NCBI GenBank assembly: GCA_013032095.1
Contig: WQBJ01000009.1
Coordinates: 62,001 to 126,000, forward strand
Length of the DNA stretch: 64,000 bases
DNA from: Ruegeria atlantica
GTDB taxonomy: Bacteria; Pseudomonadota; Alphaproteobacteria; Rhodobacterales; Rhodobacteraceae
Reading direction: 5' to 3'
Shown here: piece by piece, positions 44,329 to 55,459 of the stretch
How the letters are laid out: every line of letters begins with the position of its first letter
Numbering within the stretch: position 1 is the first letter of the stretch
Notes under the pieces: generated by a model
Databases searched by the model: none
Told to the model about the DNA's origin: nothing
Seen by the model: the letters and a program-made list of their open reading frames with translations, nothing else
Translations under genes and position numbers: made by a program

Positions 44329-45327
44329 GTGAACTTCCAAGCTGAAAAAAAGTTGGTTTTGTCCTTCTACGATGTGCTCGACAGCACCAAAGAAGCCGAA
44401 CTGACCACTGTTATGACCCAATTCTGCGCGTCCAATTTGATATGGCGCGGCTTTCACCCGTTCGATGAAATCTCCGGTCCGGAAGAGGTTGCGCGGCAGT
44501 TCTGGCAGCCGCTGAAACAGAGCCTGACACGCTTGCAGCGTCGGCAGGACATCTTTTTTGCGGGCAAAAATTCACTGAGTGAAGGCGGCGTTTGGGTAAT
44601 ATCCATGGGTCATCTGATGGGCCTGTTCGACGCGCCGTGGCTTGGCATTCGTCCTACCGGCAAGATGGCCTTTCTGCGTTATTGCGAGTTTCACAAGATC
44701 TCAGGAGGTAAGATCACCGAAACGGCAATGTACTTCGACATTCCTCACCTTATGGTGCAGGCAGGACAAAATCCCTTTCCACCGCAAACAGCCGCGCATC
44801 TGGTGCAACCCGGACCGATGACACATGATGGGCTGCTATTTTCTGATCAACCTGTGAGTGAAGGCGAAAAGACGCTGGCCGTAATCAACGCCATGATCTC
44901 GGATCTTGGGCAATGGAACAGTGGTCTTTCTCTTGAAGATGAACTGGCCCAAACTTGGAATGACGACATGATCTGGTGGGGTCCGGAGGGAATTGGGGCT
45001 ACCTACACGATCGAACGTTATGCCAAACAACATTCCGGGCCGTTCCGCGCATCATTTTCTGATCGTTCGAAAACCGACCATGTATGCCGTCTGGCCGAGG
45101 GTCATTACGGAGGCTTCTTCGGTTGGCCGAATTTCACCGCCGTACCCACAGGTGGTTTCATGGGCATGCCCGCCACTGGGAAGGCTGGCGAGTTTCGGGT
45201 AATCGACATTTACCGTCGTGCAGGGGACAAGCTGGCCGAGAACTGGATCTTCATCGACCTTCTACATTTTTGGAAGCAACAGGGTCTGGATATCCTGAGC
45301 CGCACAACTCAAATCGAAACATCGTGA
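44329..45327 (+). CDS. Tandem SnoaL-like (NTF2-fold) protein, 332 residues, divergent member of the regulon
   Basis: Two NTF2-like domains; the first carries LMGLFDAPWLGIRPTGKMAF and the second GFFGWPNFTAVPTGGFMGMP followed by ATGKAGEFRVIDIYRRAG, resembling the paralogues at 36.5-37.6 and 38.9-39.5 kb. It starts with GTG, with GGAAA about 7 bases upstream. It is transcribed divergently from the ABC operon, and the shared control region holds the two LacI-type operators, so it is most likely part of the same regulon. Role unknown. Confidence 0.77.
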   Translation: MNFQAEKKLVLSFYDVLDSTKEAELTTVMTQFCASNLIWRGFHPFDEISGPEEVARQFWQPLKQSLTRLQRRQDIFFAGKNSLSEGGVWVISMGHLMGLFDAPWLGIRPTGKMAFLRYCEFHKISGGKITETAMYFDIPHLMVQAGQNPFPPQTAAHLVQPGPMTHDGLLFSDQPVSEGEKTLAVINAMISDLGQWNSGLSLEDELAQTWNDDMIWWGPEGIGATYTIERYAKQHSGPFRASFSDRSKTDHVCRLAEGHYGGFFGWPNFTAVPTGGFMGMPATGKAGEFRVIDIYRRAGDKLAENWIFIDLLHFWKQQGLDILSRTTQIETS

Positions 45328-45688
45328 AAACAAAGGCCAATCCCGTTGGAACCGTCCTAGAGCCTAATTGGACTGCAATTTGATAGACTATAGTAAGTCC
45401 GCCTGCCCTTGCGCGACAGGAAAAAGCTGCCCGCATCTCGCTGACCCGCAGCCCGACCTGTCGCTCACCCCTATGTCCCAGGCTCGGGACTCATTATCAG
45501 CTATGGCGAGTGCCGCGATCGGAATGTGTGAGCGGAAGGCACTTGTGCTGCGATTGTATTGTGTTGCAACACTATGCCAGTGCTTCTGTTGATCGGACAT
45601 GTTCACCACTCGCTATTGGAACAGTAATTCATGCCAACCTTCGGAAAAACTGGGGCCTGACCTTAGCGAATAGGGTGGTTTCCGACTT
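45328..45688. other. Intergenic region, no gene recognised
   Basis: About 360 bases between convergent genes. Short frames exist on both strands, but none has a ribosome-binding site or recognisable sequence. A 12-bp perfect palindrome GTGTTGCAACAC lies at 45561-45572. The base composition is less GC-biased than the neighbours, so a decayed gene remnant is possible but cannot be shown. Confidence 0.4.
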
Positions 45689-46705
45689 TCACCTTCTTTG
45701 ATGTCGCGCCGTTCGGAACAGCAACAAAAACACGAAAACCGATCCGATCGAGGTTGTCACGATTCCAACTGGAAGTTCCTGCGGGGCCAGCAAGAGCCTA
45801 CTTATAATATCCGAACCCGTTAACAACGCCGCTCCCACCAAGGCCGCTGTTGGCAACAGCCGGCTATGCAGGGGCCCAGCGATCCCTCGGGCGATATGGG
45901 GAACCATCAGGCCGACAAACCCAATCACGCCTGCCACGGAGACAAAGACCGCGGTTGCCAAAGCCGCAACGAAAAACATGCTGAAGCGCAGGCTCTGCAC
46001 CGGAACGCCCAGCGTCGACGCCGTCACGTCTCCGGTCAACAAGGCATCCAGCCAACGACTGCGATACAGCGAGTACGTCAGGATCAGCAAAAGTCCGACA
46101 CAGACGAGCGGAAAGGTCTCCCATCGGGCCAGACCAAGGCCGCCCAGCATCCAGAAGATGACCGAATGCGCGGCACGGCTATCGCCCGCGAAAATCAAAT
46201 AATTTGTGATGGCAGAGAACAGGAATGACACTGCTAGACCTGCAAGGATCAGCTTTTCTGGCGCACTTGTTCGTAGTGCGTGCACAAGAGCAAGTACAAT
46301 TCCCGAGGCTATGATACCGCCACAAAACGCAGCCAACGGCAAGGTCCAGAAACCGAGAAGATCGCCGGTCACTGTGATGACAAACACCGCTCCGGCTGCG
46401 GCACCCGAGGACAGGCCGAACAGAAACGGATCAGCCAGATCGTTGCGGGTGGTTGTTTGCAGGACAACGCCGACAATGCCCAGCCCGGCGCCGATCACTG
46501 CTGCAAACAGGGCGCGCGGCAAGCGCAGATCAAATACGATCCGATGCGCGGGCACCATGTCCCCATCGACCAGCCCAGTACCCAGCAACACCGCGTCGAA
46601 CGCATCTAGGGCAGGAATAGCCGTCGTGCCGTACACGGTTGAAATCAGCAAAAGGGCGGTCAATACGACCGCCCCCAGCATAAGTACAAAGCCAAATCGG
46701 CCCAT
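45689..46705 (-). CDS. btuC: FecCD/BtuC-family ABC permease, probable corrinoid transporter
   Basis: A 338-residue polytopic permease of the BtuC/FecCD family with about ten helices. Family marks include LRLPRALFAAVIGAGLGIVG, LQTTTRNDLADPFLFGLSSGA, and GFVGLMVPHIAR, the loop that contacts the ATPase. I place the start at the ATG at 46705, two bases after the binding-protein stop, rather than a longer frame overlapping it by 50 bases. Last gene of an operon led by a cobalamin riboswitch, which makes cobalamin or another corrinoid the likely cargo rather than a siderophore. Confidence 0.83.
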   Translation of the reverse strand: MGRFGFVLMLGAVVLTALLLISTVYGTTAIPALDAFDAVLLGTGLVDGDMVPAHRIVFDLRLPRALFAAVIGAGLGIVGVVLQTTTRNDLADPFLFGLSSGAAAGAVFVITVTGDLLGFWTLPLAAFCGGIIASGIVLALVHALRTSAPEKLILAGLAVSFLFSAITNYLIFAGDSRAAHSVIFWMLGGLGLARWETFPLVCVGLLLILTYSLYRSRWLDALLTGDVTASTLGVPVQSLRFSMFFVAALATAVFVSVAGVIGFVGLMVPHIARGIAGPLHSRLLPTAALVGAALLTGSDIISRLLLAPQELPVGIVTTSIGSVFVFLLLFRTARHQRR

Positions 46706-46706
46706 A

Positions 46707-47654
46707 TCAGTTGATGCCCGGATGCATGGCCTGAACCATTTTCGAGATCGCCGCAATGTTTGCCGGTCCTGGGGTCAGCTCTTCGTAACGCAGGCCGATC
46801 CAGCGTTCGTTCTTGACCGCATCCGTTTCAGACATCACCGGGTGTTCCTGCAGAAACTTAAACGTATCCTCGGCGCCATTACCGGTTTGATAGTCCAGCA
46901 ATACCAGGAATTCAGGGTTCGAAGCGGCTACGACCTCCCACGAGGTGCGGCCCCAACTGGTGTCCATGTCATGGGTGACGTTTTCACCACCAGCCGCTGC
47001 GATCATCGCGTCAGGAATGGCAAACTTGCCCGCGGTGAAAGGCGCATCCGCTGGGCCGTCCAGCAGGAAGACGCGGGGCTTTGGGAGATCCGCCGTTTGG
47101 GACTCAATGGCCGCCAGTTCGTCTTTCCAGCCTTTCACCAGTTCCACGGCCTTGTCCTCTACATGCATGATTTTGCCCAGACGCAGGACGTCATCGAACA
47201 GCAGGTCCATGCTGGCTTCGGGGCGGTTTTTGTCCAGATGCACGCAGCTTTCGGTCAGGATCATGGTCTTGATGCCAAACGGCTCCAGCGTGTCTGGCGT
47301 CACGTCACCGCCGGGCTTCATACCATAGTACCAACCGGCAAAGAAAAGGTCGGGCTCAACCGCGACGAGATTTTCTACCGTCGGGTATTTAGGCGCCAGC
47401 TCGGGGATATCTCCGCGCAGAGTGTCAAATTCGGGACTGGTCTTGTACCAACCCGTAATGCCGGTCAGGCCGACGATCTTGTCTTGCAGACCCAACGCAA
47501 AGGCCATGTCGGTCATGTTCATGTCATGCACGACCAGACGCTCGGGCTGTTCGTCAAACACCAGCGGTTCACCGCAATTGTCGACCGTAAGTTCATGCGC
47601 AGACGCGCCGCTTGCAATGGCAGTGGTCAACGCCACGGACCAGAGGTGTTTCAT
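46707..47654 (-). CDS. btuF: Periplasmic binding protein of the riboswitch-controlled ABC transporter (BtuF-like)
   Basis: A 315-residue cluster A-II binding protein with signal peptide MKHLWSVALTTAIASGASA and mature sequence starting HELTVDNCGEPLVFDEQPER. The helical-backbone fold is suggested by PTVENLVAVEPDLFFAGW and by VVAASNPEFLVLLDYQTG. Family members bind vitamin B12, haem or ferric siderophores. The riboswitch upstream favours a corrinoid. It lies 18 bases after the ATPase gene. Confidence 0.8.
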   Translation of the reverse strand: MKHLWSVALTTAIASGASAHELTVDNCGEPLVFDEQPERLVVHDMNMTDMAFALGLQDKIVGLTGITGWYKTSPEFDTLRGDIPELAPKYPTVENLVAVEPDLFFAGWYYGMKPGGDVTPDTLEPFGIKTMILTESCVHLDKNRPEASMDLLFDDVLRLGKIMHVEDKAVELVKGWKDELAAIESQTADLPKPRVFLLDGPADAPFTAGKFAIPDAMIAAAGGENVTHDMDTSWGRTSWEVVAASNPEFLVLLDYQTGNGAEDTFKFLQEHPVMSETDAVKNERWIGLRYEELTPGPANIAAISKMVQAMHPGIN

Positions 47655-47672
47655 TTGAGGATATTCCTTTGT

Positions 47673-48458
47673 CTAAGTTGATACAGTGGTTTTTCGGATA
47701 TCCAGCGCCGGGATCACGCGGCCTTCATGGTGAAAGCACAGGTAATCGACGCCAAAAGTGTCACGTACATGTTCAGGCGTCAGCACCTCGGCCACCGGGC
47801 CAAAACTGGTGATACGGCTGGATTTCATAAGCGCCACGTGGGTGGCAAATTCGGGTATCATGACAAGATCGTGGACGATCATCACTACGGTGATCCCTAA
47901 CTCAGCAACCAGGGACAGCATCCTCCCCTTGGCGTCCGGATCCAGATGGTTTGTCGGCTCGTCCAGAAACAACAGCGAAGGGTTCTGAGCCAGAGCGCGT
48001 GCGATATGGGCACGCTGACGCTCGCCTCCGGACAAAACAGACATCTTTTTTTCCGCAAGCGCATCCAGACCGGTCAGTTGCAGAATTCTGGAGAGCTCTG
48101 TGGCATGTTCCTCGGCCGATCGGTCCGACCGGATCGGTATCTGGCCCAAGGCGACATACTCCCGCAACGACAGCCTTCCGTCCGGCAATTCCTGCTGACT
48201 GACCACGGCAATCGTTCGGGCACATTCAGCCGCTGTCATCTGTTTGAGGCTGAGCCCTTTGACCAGTACATCCCCCAGCACCAGATCAACCGCACCACAT
48301 AAGAGATTCAGAAGCGTCGTCTTGCCCGCACCGTTCGGCCCGGCGATGGCCAGAATAGCCCCTTCACCTAACTCGAAGGATGCCTGTTGCAGCAAAACGT
48401 CCCCGTTAAGTGCATAATATTCAAGATCCCGGGCAACCAAAAAAGATGAGGTCGTCAT
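47673..48458 (-). CDS. btuD: ABC ATPase of the riboswitch-controlled transporter (BtuD/FecE-like)
   Basis: A 261-residue ATPase with Walker A AGPNGAGKTTLLNLL, signature VLSGGERQRAHIARAL, Walker B LLFLDEPTNHLD, and the switch His in MIVHDLVMIPEF. It resembles BtuD, HmuV and FecE. Its ATG overlaps the DUF1636 stop (ATGA), coupling the two. Supplies energy for the BtuC-like permease. Confidence 0.87.
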   Translation of the reverse strand: MTTSSFLVARDLEYYALNGDVLLQQASFELGEGAILAIAGPNGAGKTTLLNLLCGAVDLVLGDVLVKGLSLKQMTAAECARTIAVVSQQELPDGRLSLREYVALGQIPIRSDRSAEEHATELSRILQLTGLDALAEKKMSVLSGGERQRAHIARALAQNPSLLFLDEPTNHLDPDAKGRMLSLVAELGITVVMIVHDLVMIPEFATHVALMKSSRITSFGPVAEVLTPEHVRDTFGVDYLCFHHEGRVIPALDIRKTTVST

Positions 48459-48811
48459 GAGCGTTCCTCCGCCTCGATCCGGGGCATGCGCGATAAGGTC
48501 TTACGGTACAATGGGCGCGGTCTATCTGTCGCGTTGGTCCACCCGTCAGTGCTGTTTTGGAATTGTTGAGCAAACTCGGCCAGCGCCTGAATATCCTGTG
48601 CGGTCTCAATATCACCGAACAGGTATTGCGCCTTGCCACTGGCCTGAAACCCTACTGTCGTTGGGTGTGCGCAGCCTGCCATGCAAGCAATTTTGCGAAT
48701 AGTGAAACCCGAAGGCAGTTTGCCCTGTAAGGATGTACGTAGCGCTTCGGCTTTGTCTTCGCCTTTGCACGTCGAACAAATCAGCAGGTGATGATCAGGT
48801 TTTTTCAGCAT
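48455..48811 (-). CDS. DUF1636 predicted metal-binding / thioredoxin-like [2Fe-2S] protein
   Basis: A 118-residue protein with four cysteines in the pattern Cys12-x2-Cys15 and Cys43-x3-Cys47 (LLICSTCKGEDK; IACMAGCAHP), typical of DUF1636 and of thioredoxin-fold ferredoxins. DUF1636 genes recur in cobalt and cobalamin gene clusters, consistent with the riboswitch just upstream. The ATG at 48811 has GGAG 7 bases before it. A role in handling cobalt or reducing corrinoids is a reasonable inference; no reaction is established. Confidence 0.8.
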   Translation of the reverse strand: MLKKPDHHLLICSTCKGEDKAEALRTSLQGKLPSGFTIRKIACMAGCAHPTTVGFQASGKAQYLFGDIETAQDIQALAEFAQQFQNSTDGWTNATDRPRPLYRKTLSRMPRIEAEERS

Positions 48812-48881
48812 TGCCCACTCCGCTTGTTGCCAAGCGCGAGCAGAAGGTGCCGACAATGTACACACGTGACAAACGTGCCAT
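48795..48881 (-). CDS. Possible 28-residue leader peptide between riboswitch and DUF1636
   Basis: An ATG at 48881 is preceded by a strong Shine-Dalgarno, GGAAGGAGG, 5 bases upstream. The frame encodes MARLSRVYIVGTFCSRLATS plus eight residues and stops 14 bases inside the DUF1636 gene, so translation of the two could be coupled. The ribosome-binding site is better than that of DUF1636 itself and lies directly after the riboswitch. The peptide sequence is not recognised. Confidence 0.3.
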   Translation of the reverse strand: MARLSRVYIVGTFCSRLATSGVGNAEKT

Positions 48882-48930
48882 CAAAGCCTCCTTCCAGGAC
48901 GCCCCGCCCCGGGTTGGTTAAAAACGCGAT

Positions 48931-49104
48931 GGCAGGTCTCCTGACTTGCGGGTCGATGCTTGGCCACCCTTCCCGGCCCATTGGCCAGTGGGTATTTGGC
49001 GTCGCTCACCGCTTACAGTTGCGGGGGCAGTTACGGACTTGGTGCCTGTCGGCCAACCTCACCGTATTCCCTTTTCATCCCGTGGCAGCACCAGCGGGAA
49101 CCAT
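48931..49104 (-). ncRNA. Cobalamin riboswitch 1 (upstream of DUF1636-btuDFC)
   Basis: On the minus strand the element starts near GGTTCCCGCTGGTGC, contains GGGAATACGGTGAG and the conserved core ACTGCCCCCGCAACTGTAAG, then GCCACT-like and GGGAAGGG segments, and ends with the B12 box AAGTCAGGAGACCTGCC at 48947-48931. These are the hallmark segments of the cobalamin riboswitch. It precedes the corrinoid transport operon by about 50 bases, so that operon should be repressed when adenosylcobalamin or a related corrinoid is plentiful. The expression platform probably acts on the Shine-Dalgarno near 48886-48894. Confidence 0.92.
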
Positions 49105-49341
49105 CGAAGCGTAGATGTGCCCGAGAACTGAAATTTGGTCAAATGGTTTTTTCAGACTGCGAACAGTTTCTTTGAGGTTTAAACGCATAGGTCGTTGTTT
49201 GCCGAAATGCGGTGGTCTTCGCACACTCCACAATCATCTACCCTATACATCCGGTTCTTCTCTCAGTATGGACAGCGCTTCGACGTTGATCCGTCTGTTG
49301 GACGCTCTGAGGGTGGCCGCAGCACCCAAAAGAGCCAAACC

Positions 49342-51252
49342 ATGAAACAGACAATTGCTGATGCCCTTGCACGCAAAGGGTACACCACGCTCACACCAGT
49401 TCAGGAGGCCGTATCGGTACAAGAGCTTGAAGGGCGGGATCTGCTGGTCTCGGCCCAGACCGGATCGGGGAAAACCATCGGGTTCGGCCTAGCCATCGCG
49501 TCTAACATATTGGGTGATGCTGAGGTCTTTGACACCAGCGGCGCACCTTTGGCGCTTGTCATCGCCCCGACGCGAGAGCTTGCCATGCAGGTCAAACGTG
49601 AACTTGGATGGCTTTACGCGGATGCAGGCGCCTTCATTACCTCCTGTGTCGGCGGCATGGACATGCGCGATGAACGCCGTGCACTGGCCCGTGGTGCACA
49701 TATCGTTGTGGCGACACCGGGGCGTCTGCGCGACCACATCATGCGCGGCTCGATCGACCTGACGGCGGTGCGCGCCGTGGTGCTGGACGAGGCTGATGAA
49801 ATGCTCGACCTCGGGTTCCGTGAGGATTTGGAATTTATTCTGGAAGAAACGCCAAAAGACCGGCAAACCCTTCTGTTCTCAGCAACCGTACCCCGTGCCA
49901 TTGCCAATCTTGCGACGCGGTACCAGCGGGACGCCGAACGCGTCAGCACCGTCAGCGAGCGTAAACAACACGCTGATATCGAGTACCGTGCGTTGAAGGT
50001 CGCCCCACGTGACGGGGAAAACGCTATTATCAACGTACTGCGGTATTACGAGGCGCCAAACGCCATCGTCTTTTGCAACACCCGCGCCATGGTTGGGCGT
50101 CTGACCGCCCGATTGTCGAACCGCGGGTTTTCGGTTGTGGCCTTGTCCGGTGAATTGACCCAAGGAGAGCGTTCAAATGCGCTGCAAGCGATGCGCGACG
50201 GACGCGCCCGGGTCTGTGTGGCAACAGATGTCGCCGCGCGAGGGATTGATCTGCCGAACTTGGACCTTGTGGTTCACGCCGAGTTGCCAAACAGCCATGA
50301 AACTCTTTTGCACCGTTCGGGTCGGACCGGACGTGCCGGACGCAAAGGCGTCAGCACTCTGATTGTTCCGCCAGCCTCGTCCAAAAAAGCCGAACGACTT
50401 TTGAAGTTCGCCAAGCTCACGGCCCAATGGGGCGCAGCGCCGTCGGCTGAAGAGGTCAACGCGCAGGATTTGGCGCGGATGTTCGGTTCGGAGGACTGGC
50501 AGGAAGACGTTGCAGACAGCGAACGGACCTCGGTGGATGAACTGGTGGCAAAGTTCACGCCGGAACAGCTCGCTGCCGCATATGTCCGACAATACAAACG
50601 CCAGCATTCCGCGCCCGAAGAGCTGAGCGACGTCACAACCGCCGCGCCAAAGCCTCAGACGGAATTCGGTCCGAGCGTGTGGTTCTCGCTGTCGGAAGGG
50701 CGCAAAGAAAACGCGTCTCCGCGTTATCTTCTGCCTATGGTGTGCAAGGCCGGGAACATCACCAAAGCTGACGTCGGCGCGATCCGCATCGCAGAGGATG
50801 TGACCTACATTGAAATTCGCGAAAGCAGCGTTCCCGGCTTTTTGGACGCTATCGGGCCAGACATGAAGATCGAGGGCACAAAAGACATTGTGCGCTTGGA
50901 GACAGCGCCCGATTTTTCAAAGCCAGCAAAGTCGAAGCCACAGCGTGACCCAAAAGGCAAAAGAGGTCCTGCAAAATTTGAGACGAGACCGCCTCGTCTC
51001 GCTGAACCCCAGCCTGCAAAGCCGCGCAAAAAAACAGCGACCGCGCGACCTGAGAGGACCGATACAAACACTAAGCCCAAGCGCGATGACGCCAGCGGTG
51101 CCGGTAAAGCCAAGAAACCAGGTCGAAAATTCAAAAGCGATCGCCCGAAAGGCCCTCCCCCACCCAAGGGAAAGCCAAATAGCAAAAAAAATCGAGCTCG
51201 TGCCGCCGCATCGAAAAAGGGCGGCAACGCGGTTCCAATGCGCAAGAAATAA
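49342..51252 (+). CDS. DEAD-box ATP-dependent RNA helicase (DeaD/CsdA-like)
   Basis: A 636-residue helicase with Q-motif Gln21, Walker A AQTGSGKT (39-45), PTREL, TPGR, DEAD at 149-152, SAT, IVFCNTR, ATDVAARGID and HRSGRTGRAG. After the helicase core comes a DbpA/CsdA-type RNA-binding domain (RYLLPMVCKAGNITKADVGA) and a long Lys/Arg/Pro-rich tail. It remodels structured RNA, as in ribosome assembly or cold adaptation. The start is the ATG at 49342, where the conserved core begins; the upstream extension is non-helicase sequence. It is not under the riboswitch, which reads the other way. Confidence 0.9.
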   Translation: MKQTIADALARKGYTTLTPVQEAVSVQELEGRDLLVSAQTGSGKTIGFGLAIASNILGDAEVFDTSGAPLALVIAPTRELAMQVKRELGWLYADAGAFITSCVGGMDMRDERRALARGAHIVVATPGRLRDHIMRGSIDLTAVRAVVLDEADEMLDLGFREDLEFILEETPKDRQTLLFSATVPRAIANLATRYQRDAERVSTVSERKQHADIEYRALKVAPRDGENAIINVLRYYEAPNAIVFCNTRAMVGRLTARLSNRGFSVVALSGELTQGERSNALQAMRDGRARVCVATDVAARGIDLPNLDLVVHAELPNSHETLLHRSGRTGRAGRKGVSTLIVPPASSKKAERLLKFAKLTAQWGAAPSAEEVNAQDLARMFGSEDWQEDVADSERTSVDELVAKFTPEQLAAAYVRQYKRQHSAPEELSDVTTAAPKPQTEFGPSVWFSLSEGRKENASPRYLLPMVCKAGNITKADVGAIRIAEDVTYIEIRESSVPGFLDAIGPDMKIEGTKDIVRLETAPDFSKPAKSKPQRDPKGKRGPAKFETRPPRLAEPQPAKPRKKTATARPERTDTNTKPKRDDASGAGKAKKPGRKFKSDRPKGPPPPKGKPNSKKNRARAAASKKGGNAVPMRKK

Positions 51253-51319
51253 GCTGAAACTCTCAGTTGCTTTAGAACCAGCATGAGGGTTTCGGTTCGG
51301 CAGAAATGCTAATGCGGGC

Positions 51320-51398
51320 GTGGGTTTTTCTATTCGAAAGTTGAAAACCCACTTCCCACCCCGACAGCCAATAGGGGAAGCGCGCCTTACGCTTCCCC
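51320..51398. terminator. Two hairpins between convergent helicase and betaine monooxygenase operons
   Basis: Two perfect 9-bp inverted repeats lie in the 153-base gap between the stops: GTGGGTTTT (51320-51328) with AAAACCCAC (51344-51352), and GGGGAAGCG (51374-51382) with CGCTTCCCC (51390-51398). The first, with A/T-rich stem ends, could end helicase transcription; the second lies 8 bases beyond the reductase stop and probably protects or ends that message. Neither has a long T run. Confidence 0.5.
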
Positions 51399-51405
51399 AT
51401 ATGCA

Positions 51406-54012
<2,607 letters not shown>

Positions 54013-54136
54013 TCACACACGCAGGATATTTCCGGCACGTATCCACGCTGAAATGCTTGCGACAATTCCAGTACCAAAACAGACATGGAGAACTTAGGTT
54101 TGTTTTATTGAATAATGTGTTTGATAGAAACGTTTC

Positions 54137-55459
54137 TCAGACCGCCAGAACACCGTCCATCACAAGCTGCGCGATCACGGCATCGAACTTCTCAATCGTC
54201 TCGTCAATCAACGCGGGCGTGTGAGGCAGCCCCGTGACACACGAAGTGTGGGACATGAAATCCACCCCATGCGCCAAAAGACCATCCTTTAGCCCACTGA
54301 TCAATGCCGGGGGCGTCTTACGGATTTGAGCCGCATCCAAGCCCTCGATCGAGCGCGCTCCGAAATACAAATGGCAGGTCGAACTGTCACCATAGGCCAA
54401 CGCTTGCACTTCTTGTCGTGCAAAGACTGTATTGAACCCGCGACGCAGGCGGTCGGCCATTGCATCGGCATGGGCTTGCACATCGCCCGTGGAAAGAATC
54501 TCCATCGCACGCACGGCGCCGGCCGCAACCATCGGGGCCGCGTTGAACGTTCCTTTGTGGCTGACCGGAGGGGACAAGCCGTCACGGTTTGCCGCCGGGC
54601 TTAGAAGTTCCATCAGATGCGCTTTGCCTACAACCGCACCGCCAGGCAATCCTCCGGTCACGATTTTGGCAAGTGTGGTCAGGTCTGGTACGACACCGTC
54701 CCGCGCCTGACGCCCGCCGGGCGACCAGCGCAGGCCGGTGATGACCTCATCAAAAACTAGCACACAGTTCAGATCGTCCGCGATTTGCCTAATGCCGGGT
54801 AGAAACCCATCAGGCAACGGCACAGAGCCATAATTTGCACCAGAAGCTTCGACGAAAACCGTCCCGATTCTACTGTCCTCTTCCAGCAAGGTGTTTATCC
54901 GATCCAGATCAGGTGGTACGACAATTGTCATGTCCGATATTGCTTGTGGAACACCCAGAGACGGGGGCGTGTTCACACCAGGTTTGGATCCAGTAATCAG
55001 GAGATCGTGCCAGCCGTGAAAATGCCCGTCGATGCGCAGCACCTTGTCATTGCCGCTGTGGGCGCGCGCAACGCGCAACGCTAACATCGTTGCTTCGGTC
55101 CCTGATCCGGTAAAGCGCACACGTTCAGCTGACGGGAATAATCGACTTAGCCATTCCGCCCACTCAACCTCCAACGGATGGCAATCACCAGTATAGGGCA
55201 TCCGGTGCATTTGCTGGGCGACAGCCTCGGCAATTTCAGGGTGAGCATGACCCAAAATCTGGCTCGCGGCACCAAGTTTGAAGTCAATGTAGCGCTTTCC
55301 GTCCACATCCCATTTTTCTGCCCCCAAGGCGCGTTCGAAATAGACGGGGGCCGGTGCGCGGTAACGCAGTTCGTGACTTACACCACCGGGCATCACAGCG
55401 CGGGCGCGAGCAGCAAGGGCTGTGTTTCGGAATTCAGAGGCCATTCGACTATTTTCCAT
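54137..55459 (-). CDS. Class III aminotransferase, glutamate-1-semialdehyde aminomutase-like
   Basis: A 440-residue fold-type I PLP enzyme with GSGTEATMLALRVARA (118-133), Asp237 in VFDEVITGLRW, and PLP lysine Lys265 in TTLAKIVTGGLPGGAVVGK. The VMPGGVSH start and the overall pattern resemble glutamate-1-semialdehyde aminomutases and related omega-aminotransferases, but an operon with an aldehyde dehydrogenase argues for a catabolic transamination. The ATG at 55459 overlaps the dehydrogenase stop; the ATG at 55444, with GGAA 9 bases upstream, may be the real start. Substrate unknown; an omega-amino compound oxidised to an acid would fit. Confidence 0.83.
   Translation of the reverse strand: MENSRMASEFRNTALAARARAVMPGGVSHELRYRAPAPVYFERALGAEKWDVDGKRYIDFKLGAASQILGHAHPEIAEAVAQQMHRMPYTGDCHPLEVEWAEWLSRLFPSAERVRFTGSGTEATMLALRVARAHSGNDKVLRIDGHFHGWHDLLITGSKPGVNTPPSLGVPQAISDMTIVVPPDLDRINTLLEEDSRIGTVFVEASGANYGSVPLPDGFLPGIRQIADDLNCVLVFDEVITGLRWSPGGRQARDGVVPDLTTLAKIVTGGLPGGAVVGKAHLMELLSPAANRDGLSPPVSHKGTFNAAPMVAAGAVRAMEILSTGDVQAHADAMADRLRRGFNTVFARQEVQALAYGDSSTCHLYFGARSIEGLDAAQIRKTPPALISGLKDGLLAHGVDFMSHTSCVTGLPHTPALIDETIEKFDAVIAQLVMDGVLAV

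Noticed and set aside
45388-45609. Transposase fragment in the 45.3-45.7 kb gap
   Set aside because: A short frame looked vaguely transposase-like, but no catalytic residues, inverted repeats or target duplication could be found.
45689-48458. Siderophore or haem ABC transporter
   Set aside because: The protein families allow it, but the cobalamin riboswitch and DUF1636 leader make a corrinoid the better assignment.
48931-49104. Riboswitch controlling the DEAD-box helicase
   Set aside because: The conserved order of segments reads on the minus strand, towards DUF1636 and the transporter, away from the helicase.
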